NCBI RefSeq assembly: GCF_002005445.1
Contig: NZ_CP014692.1
Span: 3,616,001 to 3,680,000, forward strand
Reading direction: 5' to 3'
From: Acetobacter aceti
Lineage (GTDB): Bacteria > Pseudomonadota > Alphaproteobacteria > Acetobacterales > Acetobacteraceae
DNA length: 64,000 nt
The position numbers and the translations under genes are program-made. Below are positions 45,629 through 55,362 of the stretch, in pieces (the first letter of the stretch is position 1; each line of letters starts with the position of its first letter). The notes beneath the pieces were generated by a model. The model made no database searches and was not told where the DNA came from. It saw nothing but the letters and a program-made list of their open reading frames with translations.

Positions 45629-45828
45629 GTTTTCACGGCCGGTATTTGAGCGCCATATCGTTTCGAAACTTCGGCGCCTGTCGAAGGTTATATTTTTATC
45701 GTGATAAAACAGCTTAACGCTGTCGTATGAATTTGCATGCGCCTGTGATGCGTTGACGTCTGTCTGATGCCCGGTGCAGGCGTGACGCCGTCTCGGACAT
45801 CGGGCGTTATCAAACCAGGGAGATCACC

Positions 45829-46665
45829 ATGCACATTCCTGAACTTACGCTGAATGATGGGCTGACATTCCCCGTTCTGACGTTCGGAACCTATAAGATG
45901 AACGGCAATCCGGGCGTCGATGGTATGAAAAGCGCCATTGAGGCGGGGTACCACGCTCTGGATAGCGCCTTCAATTACGAGAATGAAGGCGCGGTAGGAA
46001 AAGCTGTTCGTGAAAGCGGCCACAAGCGCGGGAATCTGCGGATTGCGTCCAAACTTCCCGGTCGTCATCATAAGTTTGACGAAGCCATCCTGACCATTGA
46101 GGAATCTCTTTATCGCGCCGGGCTCGATTATTATGACCTCTATTATATCCACTGGCCCAATCCCAAACAGGGACTTTATGTCGAGGCATGGAAGGCTCTG
46201 ATTGAAGCGAAGAAGCGTGGTTATGTAAAATCCATCGCTGTCTGTAATTTTCTTCCCGAGCATATTGATCGGCTGAAAGAAGAAACCGGCGTTCTGCCGA
46301 GCATCAATCAGATTGAGCTTCATCCCTATTTTCCACAGGAAGACATGCGTGCCTACAACAGGAAGCACGGCATTCTGACGCAGTCATGGAGTCCGCTCGG
46401 TCGCGCCAGTGATCTTCTTACAAATCCTGTGCTGGAAAAGATTGCGGAGAGTCACAGCAAGTCGGTCGCGCAGGTTATTCTGCGCTGGCACCATCAACTG
46501 GGATGCGTCCCTATTCCCAAAGCCGCCAGTCACAAACGTCAGATGGAAAACAAATCGATCTTCGATTTTTCCCTGACCGATGAAAATATGCAGAACATTG
46601 CATCACTGGCCCGTCCGAATGGACGACTGAACGGTCAGGACCCTGCTGTTTACGAAGAATTCTGA
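45829..46665 (+). CDS. Aldo/keto reductase
   Basis: NAD(P)H-dependent carbonyl reductase of the (beta/alpha)8 AKR fold. The catalytic tetrad is present: Asp45 and Tyr50 (ALDSAFNYENE), Lys75 (IASKLPG) and His108 (YYIHWPNP). The signature region VKSIAVCNFLPEHIDRL, NQIELHPYFPQ and CVPIPKAASHKRQMEN are also typical. At 278 residues it resembles 2,5-diketo-gluconate reductase-like AKRs, which suits an acetic acid bacterium, but the substrate is not determined. It has its own terminator. Confidence 0.92.
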   Translation: MHIPELTLNDGLTFPVLTFGTYKMNGNPGVDGMKSAIEAGYHALDSAFNYENEGAVGKAVRESGHKRGNLRIASKLPGRHHKFDEAILTIEESLYRAGLDYYDLYYIHWPNPKQGLYVEAWKALIEAKKRGYVKSIAVCNFLPEHIDRLKEETGVLPSINQIELHPYFPQEDMRAYNRKHGILTQSWSPLGRASDLLTNPVLEKIAESHSKSVAQVILRWHHQLGCVPIPKAASHKRQMENKSIFDFSLTDENMQNIASLARPNGRLNGQDPAVYEEF

Positions 46666-46671
46666 TCCCAC

Positions 46672-46711
46672 AAAAAAGGAGTGTCCTCCACTTCAGGGAA
46701 GGCGCTCCTTT
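46672..46711 (+). terminator. Terminator of the aldo/keto reductase gene
   Basis: AAAGGAGTG / CGCTCCTTT forms a 9-bp stem (one G-T pair) seven bases after the stop, with a 19-base loop. Confidence 0.6.
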
Positions 46712-46767
46712 CTGCTTTCATAACCGCAGACAGAGCGCTGCCGGCAGAATTCCTGAAAATCATAAAG

Positions 46768-46802
46768 AAAGCTTTTGGTGACGCTTTTTTCAAAAAAGCT
46801 TC
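46768..46802. repeat. Dispersed palindromic repeat, full copy
   Basis: aaagcttttggtgacgcttt then tttcaaaaaagcttc. It lies between the convergent aldo/keto reductase and nfuA-like genes. Confidence 0.75.
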
Positions 46803-46872
46803 GAAGAGCATATCTCGTTTAAAAGATGCACTCCTCGAACGCTCAGCATATTTATCTGGAAACTCCAGTATA

Positions 46873-47436
46873 TCAGTCGACAACCTGTTCGACGGACACG
46901 ATTTCCGGAACATAATGCCGAAGCATGTTCTCGACGCCATGCTTGAGTGTTGCCCCTGAAGACGGACAGCCTGAGCAGGCGCCCTGCATGCTCAGGCGGA
47001 CAATGCCTTCACGATAGCCGCGGAAAACAATATCACCGCCGTCACTGGCGACGGCCGGACGGACACGCGTCTCAAGAAGCTCCTTGATCTGCTGGACAAT
47101 CTCTTCGTCACCCGGAGCCACAGGATCTTCAACCGAGGCAGCACCGGCTTCGACGGTCGGCCGGCCGGAGACGAAGTGATCGACCAGCGAAGACAGCACC
47201 AGTGGCTTCAGCTCTGACCAGTCTTCGGAATCCGCCTTGGTCACGGAGACGAAATCCGATCCCATGAAGACCCGCGAGACACCGGGCAATTCGAACAGCG
47301 CTTCAGCCAGAAGAGAGCGTCCAGAGACAGCGTCCGCATCGATAAAGTCAATGGTCCCGGCCTCGCCAGTGACATCGCGACCGGGAAGGAACTTCAGCGT
47401 GTTGGGGTTGGGCGTACCCTCGGTTTCGATAAACAT
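46873..47436 (-). CDS. nfuA: NifU/NfuA-type Fe-S cluster carrier protein
   Basis: It delivers Fe-S clusters to apoproteins. The N-terminal Nfu domain begins MFIETEGTPNPNTLKFLPG. The C-terminal NifU domain (LLETRVRPAVASDGGDIVFR) has the cluster ligands Cys154 and Cys157 in QGACSGCPSSGATLK. GGAGAGTTTGTC precedes the ATG; 187 residues, the alphaproteobacterial length. A longer in-frame start lacks support. It is monocistronic. Confidence 0.94.
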   Translation of the reverse strand: MFIETEGTPNPNTLKFLPGRDVTGEAGTIDFIDADAVSGRSLLAEALFELPGVSRVFMGSDFVSVTKADSEDWSELKPLVLSSLVDHFVSGRPTVEAGAASVEDPVAPGDEEIVQQIKELLETRVRPAVASDGGDIVFRGYREGIVRLSMQGACSGCPSSGATLKHGVENMLRHYVPEIVSVEQVVD

Positions 47437-47775
47437 GACAAACTCTCCTTCAGGCGCACCACTGGCGCTGATTCTGCCAGTCAAAGCATCCCGGCCACCA
47501 AAGAGGACTTTTCAAGTCCTGTATCTCTTTCAGGAGATGAGCCAGCCGCCCCGGAAACGCAAGCCCTCCCCGGTAATATCAGTTCTCCGTTGCACGGAAA
47601 GCGAGAGAGGGCTTGATCAGAGATACCGGTATGTCGCGCATGGAGGTCTGAGGCCGCCTCACGGAGACAGGGGAAGCATTATAAGATATTTTTCAAGGCG
47701 TTACCCCTACGCCACAGAGGAACTGGCTCTTTTGCGGGACTGTTCACAAACGGCACGCATCTCATACAGAAGGGT
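47437..47775. other. Gene-free stretch upstream of nfuA and downstream of the ligase-like gene
   Basis: No convincing frame on either strand. It should hold the nfuA promoter. No RNA gene is recognised. Confidence 0.45.
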
Positions 47776-49029
47776 TTAAACCGGAGGGGAGGGAGGCGCC
47801 TTTATCTCCGGTTCTCCCGGTGACCGCGGACTGATCTGCGCCACGAACAGCGTGGTCAGCCAGAACATGTACCACATGGGCGCCGGTCCTTTCACAAGCT
47901 GCGCGAAATCTGTCATCGCACTGACCAGCGTATGCAGCAGGATGGCAACGCTCAGAGGGCGAGCGCTCTTTTCAAAAGACATGAACAGGCTTTTGCACAC
48001 GACAGTCAGATAGATCAGAAGAGCCGCGACTCCGACAGCGCCGGCGTAAAGCCATGTGGAAAGCAGCAGGTTGTGAGGAAACGGCTCGTCGGGCGTATTG
48101 AATTTCCATGCCGGGCCGTGTCCGAAAACAGGCATGTGCCAGATATCGCGCCAGGCGAGCGCCCAGAGTCTGAAGCGGTGGGAGTCTCCGCGTCCGATCT
48201 GCTCCTGGATCAGGTGGAATACTCCGACATCCGCCCGGAGTCCGATCACCATGATGACGGCAAGGACCGGGAGCGCCATCAGGATGATTTTTGGATGCCG
48301 CATGCCCGCCAGTACCGGCACCGCCACCAGGATGCCCACCAGAGGCCCTCGACTTCCTGTCAGGAGAATAAACAGCAATGCCGCACAGGCAGCGCCCCAG
48401 TATTGCCACTGGTGCCGGGACAGCGCCCTTGAGAGGGCCATCAGCAGGACGCTGCCCATGATGACGGCACCCAGAATGGGATGCCGCGTCAGCCCCCACC
48501 CCTGCATTCTCATAATATCGCCCTGCCATTCGAGAGACCGGAAACCAAGCCGCAGGATCAGGGCGATCAGGATGTTGATCATGCCTGCCGTGATCATCAG
48601 TGTGACCAGACGGTTTCGGTAGTCGCTCCGGTTCGCAAATCCATCCGCCAGCAGGAAGACAAAAATGGATGTGCAGATGATATTCCACATCCAGAAAGCC
48701 GCTGCGCCGATCTGGGAAGTGGCTGTCACATTGGCGAGCGTGCTGATGCAGAAAGAGAGTATGACACCAGCCCCAGCAAGAAGGGGAGCGGGAGCGGATG
48801 TCCAGCGAAGATCAAAGTCCTTTTTACAGGCCGCGCAGATGAACAGTGGTATGATTCCGATATAGAATACATCGGACCAGACGGGCTCATTGGGAAGAAT
48901 GAAGCCTGAACCGATGAAGAAGAGCATCAGTTCATGCAGGAGTGCACGGCGGTCTTCCCGCCATAACCGTATCAGAACGCGGGGAGAGGCGAGCATGTTC
49001 GTCACCAGGGCATCGCTTCTGGATGACAT
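47776..49029 (-). CDS. O-antigen ligase/polymerase-like (Wzy/WaaL family) membrane protein
   Basis: It has about 11 hydrophobic helices in 417 residues. The Wzy_C-type region is present: CAALLFILLTGSRGPLVGILV, followed by a periplasmic loop with QEQIGRGDSHRFRLWALAWR and FGHGPAWKF and then PFPHNLLLSTWLYAGAVG. The conserved Arg and the H-x-n-HN loop of O-antigen ligases are visible. The first 28 bases of its frame overlap the end of the glycosyltransferase gene, so both belong to one surface-glycan operon. Confidence 0.82.
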   Translation of the reverse strand: MSSRSDALVTNMLASPRVLIRLWREDRRALLHELMLFFIGSGFILPNEPVWSDVFYIGIIPLFICAACKKDFDLRWTSAPAPLLAGAGVILSFCISTLANVTATSQIGAAAFWMWNIICTSIFVFLLADGFANRSDYRNRLVTLMITAGMINILIALILRLGFRSLEWQGDIMRMQGWGLTRHPILGAVIMGSVLLMALSRALSRHQWQYWGAACAALLFILLTGSRGPLVGILVAVPVLAGMRHPKIILMALPVLAVIMVIGLRADVGVFHLIQEQIGRGDSHRFRLWALAWRDIWHMPVFGHGPAWKFNTPDEPFPHNLLLSTWLYAGAVGVAALLIYLTVVCKSLFMSFEKSARPLSVAILLHTLVSAMTDFAQLVKGPAPMWYMFWLTTLFVAQISPRSPGEPEIKAPPSPPV

Positions 49030-50048
49030 TCGTCCATGATCACGTCGACCATGAACTGAGCCACTGCCTGCTCATTGAAATGCTCCGCATAACGGGCGCG
49101 ACCTGCCGTGCCGGTGCGCATACGCATGTCAGGCTCGGCGGAGAGCCGGGCAAGTTTTTCGATCAGTTCATCAAGATCGGAAAAGAACAGCATTTCCTCT
49201 TCAGAGAAGTAATCCGTGTAACCCGTTGCGCGTTCAATCGCCACCACACAGCCATTGCCGGCAAGATGCGCAATGCGGTCGGACGTGTACAGATAATAGT
49301 CGGCGCGTCGCGAAATATTCAGCCCGACAGCACTGGTTTCCAGAACCTGTTGATAACGCGCGCCTGAAAAATGCGGGCGTCCTTCAATTCCGCCTAGCGC
49401 CATGCGCAGGGAAGGCAGGCGTGAAGAAACAAATCCGATGAATTCATCCATGTTCCACTCCCGGCCGCAGATCTCACGAAGAGGACGGGAAGGATGGCCG
49501 CAGGCGTAGAACAGGTCATTGGGAAGATTGCTGACCAGATCCGCGCGTCCGGTTTCGACTGAAAAATCAACCGGATTGGGCAGAAAACTCATGGCATGGC
49601 CACCGGCCCGCATCAGATCAAGCGGTTCTCCCGCCGTTGAAATGAAGGTCTTGTCGACCACTCCCAGCTTGTTCCGGATGCGCTGCACATTATCCGGCTC
49701 GAATAACGGGTCCACATTCCACTGCGCAATCCGCACGCCCGGAACGATGCCCCTCACGGCGGCGACCGTCTCCGCGTCAATCATGTCCGCATGCCCCATC
49801 AGAAGAATGTCGGGACAATGCTGACGGCAAAATGCCAGAAGCGCTTTGTTGACTGCGCGTCGCCCGAATTTACGGCTCCCGAAAAGAGAGCTGGCGCGTG
49901 CGACATCGCGGTCGGCGAAGTTGAGCACGAGGTGGCCTCGTCTGATGAGGCCGTTCGACAGTTTGATCTGGACGGAATGCTTCGGTCCCACACGCAGGCC
50001 GGTCATGAACGGACCGACATGAACGATGGTGAGAGAGGGCTTGTGCAT
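49002..50048 (-). CDS. Glycosyltransferase (GT-B-like) of a surface-glycan operon
   Basis: 348 residues. The N-terminus reads LTIVHVGPFMTGLRVGPKHS (nucleotide-sugar-transferase-like start). PDILLMGHADMIDAETVAAV and VRIAQWNVDPLFEPDNV follow. The C-terminal half has YQQVLETSAVGLNISRRADY and DRIAHLAGNGCVVAIERATGY, as in CgeB/DUF3880-type glycosyltransferases that end with a spore-type GT domain. No signal or membrane span is seen. Donor and acceptor unknown. It is coupled to the downstream ligase-like gene. Confidence 0.75.
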   Translation of the reverse strand: MHKPSLTIVHVGPFMTGLRVGPKHSVQIKLSNGLIRRGHLVLNFADRDVARASSLFGSRKFGRRAVNKALLAFCRQHCPDILLMGHADMIDAETVAAVRGIVPGVRIAQWNVDPLFEPDNVQRIRNKLGVVDKTFISTAGEPLDLMRAGGHAMSFLPNPVDFSVETGRADLVSNLPNDLFYACGHPSRPLREICGREWNMDEFIGFVSSRLPSLRMALGGIEGRPHFSGARYQQVLETSAVGLNISRRADYYLYTSDRIAHLAGNGCVVAIERATGYTDYFSEEEMLFFSDLDELIEKLARLSAEPDMRMRTGTAGRARYAEHFNEQAVAQFMVDVIMDECHPEAMPW

Positions 50049-50221
50049 GCCTTGAAATACTGCCTTGTCTGTCAGGGCTCCTGAACCCGTAATAACGGAC
50101 AGATTATGGCAGGCTTTTGGCAGACGCCATACAGCCGGCAGATCTTTTATCGGCTGATCGATCTACTGCGGTGGACAGTGCAGGCAGCGGGGACGCTCCT
50201 GCGGCTTCTGCGATGCGTCGA

Positions 50222-51553
50222 TTACAGCAGTATCTTGGAAAAAGTCTCGTAACTCAGACATTCCTGTGCCCATCCCGAAACGAAATCCGCCACGATCGAG
50301 ACGAAGGTTCCATCTTCCGCAAGGATACAGCTGCATTTACCCTGTTTCACCACAGACAGGTTGCCCGGCGTCGCTCCCAGCGAAATCCAGCCCTCCCGTT
50401 TTTCAGGAAAAAAGTTTTTTCCAAGGTAGGAGACTGTCGGATAGACGACTCCATCATATTCAATGGAGCTGACAGGCACTGCATCGCCTTCCATCCAGAC
50501 GATGTTCGAACTCGTGAACTGACGCCGTTTCAGCGAGTATCCAAGCGTTCGCCCCCGATGGTCCAGAAAGATGGGACGGCCTTCGATAAAAGGCTCATCC
50601 TTAAGGGAATACAGACGAAAATCCCCGGTTGTATGGTAGCGGATCATGGCCCTGAGCAGGGTCCGCGCCTGATGGGTGTATCCCCGATTGTTCAGGATGG
50701 CCGCGAGCCTGTAAAATATCGTTTCATCATTCAGGATGTCGTCAACTTTCCGCACATCCGCAAAGCGCCTGCTGGCAAGCAGTTGCCATGTCAGCAGCGG
50801 ATGCCGTTCAAACCCGGCCCGAATGCGGTTGTAGATATTGACGGCGTTCTCGCGTCGGAAGGCGCGTGTCTGTTGCGCCAGCAGGGCCTGACGCTCCCGC
50901 ACGGGGAGGGTGGAACTGGCCGTCTCGATCAGCGCCATCAGGTTTTTGCTGCCCTTGAGGCTCTCATAGACAATATGGCCTGCGCTCGGGACGTTGACGA
51001 GCCCGACCAGAACGTCTGAACGACCAAGCGTATAGCCGAGAATGGTCTCAGCCGACTGCCGGTCGTCACGGTGATGTCGGTCATGGAGAATGAAGATATC
51101 GCCGCTGATATCTTCCCGCTTGATCCCCATGCCACGCATTGACGATGTACATAGCGCCGCCCATTCAGGGATAACAGCCGTCTCCCTGTCATCGATGGAA
51201 AGCTGAGGCGCAAAGGCTATCGTGACGTCGGTCTTGAGCACCATTGAATATTTGATGGCGGCGTAGGCTCCGGCGGACAGACCGATGGCGATTGTCTTTC
51301 TGTATCCTGCGGAGTAGCGCCAGATGACTTCCAGCGCCTTATGCATGTTGGGAGAGTAATACCAGTTGCGCTGTCTGGTTGTAATGCCGATGCATGAAAT
51401 ATCGTATTTCTGGAAAACGGGTTTTCCAAAATAAAGGGTTGAGGCGCTTTCCTCGTGACCGATACCGATAAACGTAATGACAAGAAAGTCTGAGCTGCCC
51501 TTGTGAAAATGGACAACAATATCATCACTGTCGAAAATAATCTGGTCGTCCAT
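50222..51553 (-). CDS. Unknown protein with alpha/beta-hydrolase-like N-terminal half
   Basis: 443 residues, no signal peptide. The N-terminal half shows a nucleophile-elbow pattern AIGLSAGAYAAIKYS (GxSxG). A candidate acid is in IFILHDRHHRDDRQS and a candidate His in VPSAGHIVYESLKG, the right order for an alpha/beta hydrolase. The second half is helical (ERQALLAQQTRAFRREN), then a beta-rich end. It precedes the glycosyltransferase on the same strand with a 173-base gap. Polysaccharide acyl-group removal or export modification is possible, but I do not recognise the family. Confidence 0.65.
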   Translation of the reverse strand: MDDQIIFDSDDIVVHFHKGSSDFLVITFIGIGHEESASTLYFGKPVFQKYDISCIGITTRQRNWYYSPNMHKALEVIWRYSAGYRKTIAIGLSAGAYAAIKYSMVLKTDVTIAFAPQLSIDDRETAVIPEWAALCTSSMRGMGIKREDISGDIFILHDRHHRDDRQSAETILGYTLGRSDVLVGLVNVPSAGHIVYESLKGSKNLMALIETASSTLPVRERQALLAQQTRAFRRENAVNIYNRIRAGFERHPLLTWQLLASRRFADVRKVDDILNDETIFYRLAAILNNRGYTHQARTLLRAMIRYHTTGDFRLYSLKDEPFIEGRPIFLDHRGRTLGYSLKRRQFTSSNIVWMEGDAVPVSSIEYDGVVYPTVSYLGKNFFPEKREGWISLGATPGNLSVVKQGKCSCILAEDGTFVSIVADFVSGWAQECLSYETFSKILL

Positions 51554-51627
51554 TTACGCACCCGGGAATAATAACGCACCTCACTCTTTATAGATCAAAA
51601 TATAAAAAAAGATAACAGTTGGCGCAA

Positions 51628-51939
51628 TCACGGATCAGTGTCTGTTTTTATGGCAGCTCTTCTGCCAGGCAGATGTGGAGGAGGAATCCGTACTGCAGGA
51701 AGGGGGGCAAGGACAGGAGCCGGAAGCGGGGTATCCGGAATCACCATCTGCCAGGGCAGGATCCTGACGGATATCCGCTGGACGATGGGCGGCACCATGA
51801 TCTTGCCGGGGCGGGTCATATAAAAGAGACCGGCGGCGTAAATAACGAGCAGACAGAGAAAGACACCGATTTTCCAGCCCCGTTTTCCGGGACGTTGCGG
51901 CATGCCGGGGACAGGAACGGAAAGGAGGGCGCGCTTCAT
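51628..51939 (-). CDS. Small proline-rich single-pass membrane protein, hypothetical
   Basis: 103 residues: a basic N-terminus, one transmembrane helix (KIGVFLCLLVIYAAGLFYM), then a Pro-rich tail (PLPAPVLAPLPAVRIPPPHL) that would face the periplasm. It precedes the hydrolase-like gene by 74 bases on the same strand. The composition is coherent, but no family is recognised and the frame could still be spurious. Confidence 0.45.
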   Translation of the reverse strand: MKRALLSVPVPGMPQRPGKRGWKIGVFLCLLVIYAAGLFYMTRPGKIMVPPIVQRISVRILPWQMVIPDTPLPAPVLAPLPAVRIPPPHLPGRRAAIKTDTDP

Positions 51940-52064
51940 CTTTCAGCCGCTAGCCCATCAGCCCTCTCCATGCAATCCGTTTGCTTTCGTTACGATCACG
52001 CTCCACATTCTCATCACAGCCATTCAGAGACCGCCGTGCCTTTCCTGCCCAAGCCCATTTCTCC

Positions 52065-53546
52065 ATGATCAGCGTGCTCGATCCTATCGTCATTATCCTC
52101 TGGCTTGCGGCGCTCATCACAGGGTCGCTCGTTCTGTCCGGGGTTGTGCCGTGGAGACGCAAGAAAGCCCGCTCGCCGGAAGATCTGCTGGATGCGCACC
52201 GCAGTCTGCCCGCATGGGCCATCTGCCTGTCGATTGTTGCAACCGAGACCTCGACGCTGACAGTCATCAGTGTGCCCGGCATCGCTTACATGCAGGGCAT
52301 GGTGTTCGTCGGTCTCGGTGGCGGCTATCTGCTGGGCCGTATCGTGGTCGCCCGTTATCTGCTGCCGCTTTACATGCGCGGAGACCTCGCCAGCGCGTAC
52401 CAGTATCTCGCCCTGCGTTTCGGACGCCGGATGCAGCGACTGGCCGCCGTCACCTTTCTCGTCACGCGCCTGCTGGCGGAAGCCGTGCGGCTGTTCGCCT
52501 CCACGCTCCCCATCTGCGCCCTGCTCGCCGCCCGCGGTCTGTCGCTGTCCCCCCTGACTGTCCTGCTCGGCCTGACCGGACTGACCGCGCTTTACACCGC
52601 AATCGGAGGACTTCGTGCCGTCGTGTGGTCAGATGCGGCGCAGTTTCTGCTCTACAGCTTCGGGGCTGCACTCTGTGCCTTTCTGCTCTGGCGGCAGCTT
52701 ACGCCGGAACAGATGGCTCTTCTTCCCCACTCCGGTCATCTGCTGCCCTTCGCATTTCATGCGCCCATTCTGACAAGCCCTTACGCGCCGCTGACAGCTC
52801 TTGTCGGGGGGGCGGTCCTCGCGATGGCCTCTCACGGCACGGATCAGCTCATGGTGCAGAGGGCTCTCGCCGCCCGCTCCCTGCGTGATGCGCAATGGGC
52901 GATGATCGGAAGCGCTGTTGTGGTGACGGTGCTGTTCGCCCTGCTGTCACTGGTCGGCGTCTTCCTGTGGGCACGACACGGAGGGCTCTCTCTTCCGGCA
53001 TTGGGATTCAGGTCGCCGGACGAACTGTTTCCCCGTTTTATCGTCAATGAACTCCCTGCCGGTCTCTCAGGATTGCTCGTCGCCGGGATTATCAGCGCAA
53101 CAATGGGGTCACTGTCTTCGGCTCTGAATGCGATGACCGGATCGACCTTTGCGGATCTGATCGGAACAGCTCATCCCGCCAGCCGGGCCGTGACGTGGGC
53201 AATCACCGGATTCTGGGCGCTGGCGCTCATCGCCACGGCCTGCGCATTTTCAGCCTCGGCCCGGTCGGTGCTGCTGTTCGGTTTCCAGATCGCCGGATAT
53301 TCTTATGGCGCGCTTCTGGGAGCGTTTCTGCTCGGCCTGCTCTGTCGGTGGGCAACCGAATATGTGGCGATTACGGCTTTTGCAGTCACGGTGCTGACCA
53401 TGGCTGTGGTGATCGCCAGCGTTCATCCTGAAGGCGCCAGCATCGCCTTTCCATGGCTGGTCCCTCTTGGGGTCTGCATCACCTTTCTCGTCGGTCTGCC
53501 GCTCTCTTTTGCGCTCGGACGTTCAGAACAGCCTCTTGTGAAATAG
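52065..53546 (+). CDS. Sodium:solute symporter family protein
   Basis: An SSS-family transporter with about 13 membrane helices in 493 residues. Motifs: RSLPAWAICLSIVATETSTL (TM2-3 sodium-site region), GIAYMQGMVFVGLGGGYLLG, GGLRAVVWSDAAQFLLYSFG and ISATMGSLSSALNAMTGSTF. These include the G-x-WSDxxQ block typical of the family. The ATG is chosen just before the first helix (MISVLDPIVIILWLAALI); upstream in-frame codons add an unsupported tail. The substrate cannot be predicted. An inverted repeat follows the stop. Confidence 0.88.
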   Translation: MISVLDPIVIILWLAALITGSLVLSGVVPWRRKKARSPEDLLDAHRSLPAWAICLSIVATETSTLTVISVPGIAYMQGMVFVGLGGGYLLGRIVVARYLLPLYMRGDLASAYQYLALRFGRRMQRLAAVTFLVTRLLAEAVRLFASTLPICALLAARGLSLSPLTVLLGLTGLTALYTAIGGLRAVVWSDAAQFLLYSFGAALCAFLLWRQLTPEQMALLPHSGHLLPFAFHAPILTSPYAPLTALVGGAVLAMASHGTDQLMVQRALAARSLRDAQWAMIGSAVVVTVLFALLSLVGVFLWARHGGLSLPALGFRSPDELFPRFIVNELPAGLSGLLVAGIISATMGSLSSALNAMTGSTFADLIGTAHPASRAVTWAITGFWALALIATACAFSASARSVLLFGFQIAGYSYGALLGAFLLGLLCRWATEYVAITAFAVTVLTMAVVIASVHPEGASIAFPWLVPLGVCITFLVGLPLSFALGRSEQPLVK

Positions 53547-53549
53547 GGA

Positions 53550-53585
53550 CGTTCTTTGAAATCTTGTTAAAAACTTCAAAGAACG
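53550..53585. terminator. Inverted repeat between symporter and porin genes
   Basis: CGTTCTTTGAA / TTCAAAGAACG, an 11-bp perfect stem with a 14-base loop between convergent genes. There is no T tract, so termination is uncertain. Confidence 0.5.
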
Positions 53586-53618
53586 GGCTGTCGTCATAAG
53601 CGCCGGTTCGGGCAGCAC

Positions 53619-55313
53619 TCAGAAAGTGATACCCGCCCGCATGCCCACGATATTGCCACCGGTCACGCCGGGGTACGGGCTGGTGCGGTTGTTCACATGG
53701 GCATGGCTATAGTTCAGCATCAGGCGGGCATAATTCACGAGATACCAGTTGACCCCGGCCGTCGCTACCCACGCATTGCCGCCTGAAGGGACGTCTTTCG
53801 CATCCATCCAGTCGCCGCGCATCGCCACTTCCCACGCTCCCGGCCCCCCATCCAGAACGGGGGAAAGCACGCGGGGAGATGCCCACTGGCCGGTATGGGC
53901 GAAGTAGTTGGGGGTTTCGCCTGTCAGGAAAATGCCTGCCTGAAGACTGGCGGCCTGTATGGTGCCTGCATGTCCGCCCATGTCCGCTCCGTCATAGGTT
54001 CTGCGGAACTGCATGTGTCTGGCTCCATATTCGCCCAGAAGCCATGCCGTTTTCCAGATTGCGAAAAACTCTGCGCCACCAGCAAGGGAATTTGCCAGAG
54101 GTGTTGTATTGATGCGGGCGGAAAAGGCGTCATCGGTGCGGGCGAGAAGCCTGATATTCTGCGTAAATTGCGCTGTGGGTTTGACGTCTTCATAAAATCC
54201 CCATGCGCCGAGATGAATCAGTGATTCTTTCGAGCGATAGGGGATCCAGTGAGCACGGGCTTCGTAGGTCAGATCATCACGCAGATTATTCGAGCTGTTT
54301 ACTGAATTGACATCGTCGCCCGAGATCTGGGCGACAAAATGCCAGCTTTCACCAAAAATCTTGAAGGCTCCGCCTAAACCGTACCATCCCTTGACCGGCA
54401 CAATGGTGTTGGCGACCAGATCACGGTCCAGAAACACGGTGGCGTCCGAACCCGTGGAGCCATCGAAACCGCGTTCGTTGAATTTGTTACCCAGAGTGAA
54501 TTCGGTCAGATGACCACCAAATTTCATGCTCCATGTCGCAAAGGCGCTCATGATCGTGGGCGTATTGTCAGCGAAATCGGCCTCGAAAACCCATGACAAC
54601 TGCTTGGCGCGGCCCTCCACACCCAGTCGGGCGGCGCGAAGACGGGTGCGGGAGACATTCTGGTTGTGGTAATCGGAGCCGAACGATGCACCGTAATCCG
54701 CCAGAATACGGCCACGAATGCGAATGGAATACAGACCGTCAGGCGTGGTGATCGCGGGAAGTCCCCGTCCCCATTTCAGCACCAGCCCTCTCACTGTCGT
54801 TGTGTGGGAGGAGTAGGGAATGGAGGATTCAACGCCATAGACCGGGGATGAACCTGAGGGCATGGCTGAAACAGCCCCCGACGTTCCAGGGGCTGCTGCC
54901 GTGAGAGGGTAGGATGACAGACCCGCATCAGCGGACGCTGTGGAGGTCGCATGCATCATCGTCGTGTCGTTAAAAACGGGTGTGACATCGGGATCGGATG
55001 TGGATTTTTTTGCGGCCATGGAAGGCGTTGTCTGTGTGTCTCCATGAATAGGCATCCGTACATGGGCCTGGGTCACTTCAGCGACATCCTGATGGTGTGG
55101 TGATGGCGCTGGAGCTTTGCGGGCCGGAGAATGTTCAATGGCGTCCAGACGACTTTGCAGGGCCTGAATCTGTTTGGCCTGTGATTTCACCAGTTCGGCC
55201 AGAGCGCGGACATCGACGCCCCCCGTGTCCGCCATGGCCTGAGCCGACCAGAACAGGGAGGCAGTGCCTCCAGACAGAAGCAGGTTACGCAGGGATTTTT
55301 TCTGAATACGCAT
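53619..55313 (-). CDS. Outer-membrane porin (phosphate-selective porin O/P-like)
   Basis: 564 residues with a signal peptide (RNLLLSGGTASLFWSAQAMA). A short coiled coil (LAELVKSQAKQIQALQSRLD) follows, typical of trimer-forming porins. A low-complexity linker of about 110 residues comes next. The beta-barrel has alternating strands and ends in GMRAGITF, with terminal Phe for BAM recognition. OprP/O-like features include SIRIRGRILADYG and RLRAARLGVEGRAKQLSWVF. The MFS gene lies upstream on the same strand, 50 bases away, so porin and carrier may form an uptake pair. Confidence 0.87.
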   Translation of the reverse strand: MRIQKKSLRNLLLSGGTASLFWSAQAMADTGGVDVRALAELVKSQAKQIQALQSRLDAIEHSPARKAPAPSPHHQDVAEVTQAHVRMPIHGDTQTTPSMAAKKSTSDPDVTPVFNDTTMMHATSTASADAGLSSYPLTAAAPGTSGAVSAMPSGSSPVYGVESSIPYSSHTTTVRGLVLKWGRGLPAITTPDGLYSIRIRGRILADYGASFGSDYHNQNVSRTRLRAARLGVEGRAKQLSWVFEADFADNTPTIMSAFATWSMKFGGHLTEFTLGNKFNERGFDGSTGSDATVFLDRDLVANTIVPVKGWYGLGGAFKIFGESWHFVAQISGDDVNSVNSSNNLRDDLTYEARAHWIPYRSKESLIHLGAWGFYEDVKPTAQFTQNIRLLARTDDAFSARINTTPLANSLAGGAEFFAIWKTAWLLGEYGARHMQFRRTYDGADMGGHAGTIQAASLQAGIFLTGETPNYFAHTGQWASPRVLSPVLDGGPGAWEVAMRGDWMDAKDVPSGGNAWVATAGVNWYLVNYARLMLNYSHAHVNNRTSPYPGVTGGNIVGMRAGITF

Positions 55314-55362
55314 CGGGTGCAATTCTTATGAATTGAAGTGTTGGTTGCTGACTGATGGCGTG

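Noticed and set aside
47437..47775. Possible structured RNA gene in the gap upstream of nfuA
   Set aside because: No pairing pattern or consensus of a known RNA could be recognised by eye.
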